Source: Zonotrichia leucophrys gambelii (lineage: Eukaryota; Chordata; Aves; Passeriformes; Passerellidae). From it: DNA of 64,000 bases. Positions 63,840 to 64,000 of this stretch are shown here, in pieces. The number at the start of each line of letters is the position of its first letter. Positions within the stretch are counted from its first letter, which is position 1. The notes beneath the pieces were generated by a model, which was given only the letters and a program-made list of their open reading frames with translations, did no database searches and had not been told where the DNA came from. The translations under genes and the position numbers were made by a program. The stretch lies in NCBI RefSeq assembly GCF_028769735.1, contig NC_088171.1, positions 128,729,533-128,793,532 on the forward strand, given 5' to 3'.

Positions 63840-64000
63840 CTCTTCCCTCTGATAACATTGCTCCACAGTTGACGGCGTCTGTACGCTCTCGCTCGCAGCC
63901 GAGCACGGCCGTGAGGGGGTCTCGAGAGCCCGAGCCGGCTCCGGTAGCCCAGAGCCCGGAGCGCATGGGGCCGCTCCCGGGGCCGCTCCCGACTCTGCCC
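63840..64000. promoter_or_regulatory. Start of a CpG island at the window edge
   Basis: CpG density rises abruptly from about 63,865 to the end (for example GGCCGCTCCCGGGGCCGCTC). This may be the downstream shoulder of the BAALC promoter and first-exon island, with the exon itself just outside. I see no splice donor or BAALC coding sequence in the visible part. Confidence 0.5.

Larger units (their letters stand above)
46988..64000 (-). other. BAALC: BAALC intron 1 (partial)
   Basis: At least 17 kb of intron. The first coding exon should encode the MGCGG myristoylation/palmitoylation start and an ESxTRETESTWL-like motif. I looked for this on minus through to the right edge, in particular in both CpG-rich stretches, and did not find it. 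It probably lies beyond 64,000. The intron carries a CR1 end, LTRs, microsatellites and a CpG-rich minisatellite, listed separately. The rest (47.0-53.8 kb and 59.3-62.7 kb) shows nothing recognisable. Confidence 0.6.

Noticed and set aside
1..64000. CRISPR arrays, bacterial operons, tRNA or rRNA genes
   Set aside because: No regularly spaced identical repeats, no tRNA box A/B pairs noticed, and the whole window has vertebrate gene and repeat structure.

Overview
The window is vertebrate nuclear DNA, most likely from a bird and probably a songbird. It holds parts of two genes in human 8q22-type order, BAALC and FZD6, both on the minus strand. Support for a bird: long AT-rich introns, several 3'-truncated CR1 LINE fragments carrying the typical CR1 3' end, and solitary LTRs that resemble songbird endogenous retrovirus families. 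The LTR family assignments come from memory and were not searched.

FZD6 (frizzled class receptor 6) fills the left third, about 1 to 25,000, and reads right to left. A CpG island with a likely non-coding first exon lies at 24,360-25,125. Coding exon 1 (24,021-24,200) carries the signal peptide and start of the cysteine-rich domain (CRD). Coding exon 2 (7,596-7,792) carries the CRD core. Coding exon 3 (3,743-4,760) carries the CRD end, linker and TM1-6. Coding exon 4 (1,257-1,405) carries TM7 and the KTxxxW Dishevelled-binding motif. Together they give 514 complete codons. The cytoplasmic tail lies beyond the left edge. All exon phases agree. One intron starts with GC rather than GT.

From about 25.1 to 37.9 kb is intergenic sequence with a 12-bp minisatellite, a CR1 fragment and two LTRs. 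BAALC follows, also on minus. Its last coding exon is at 41,503-41,607, with a probable long 3' UTR down to about 37.95 kb. Its middle exon is at 46,818-46,987. The first BAALC exon (myristoylated N terminus) was not found. Intron 1 therefore probably runs past the right edge, where a new CpG-rich stretch starts at about 63,840. Intron 1 holds a second CpG-rich island with a 60-bp minisatellite (58,860-59,300) and several LTRs. Intron 2 holds a decayed retroviral pol remnant and a striking long hairpin.

The two genes are neighbours in tandem, not a pathway: FZD6 is a Wnt/planar-polarity receptor, and BAALC is a small membrane-attached neural/haematopoietic protein. I found no tRNA, rRNA, CRISPR array or new multigene system. 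The most notable points are the GC-AG intron, an LTR lodged 56 bp from an FZD6 splice acceptor, and several hairpins and minisatellites.
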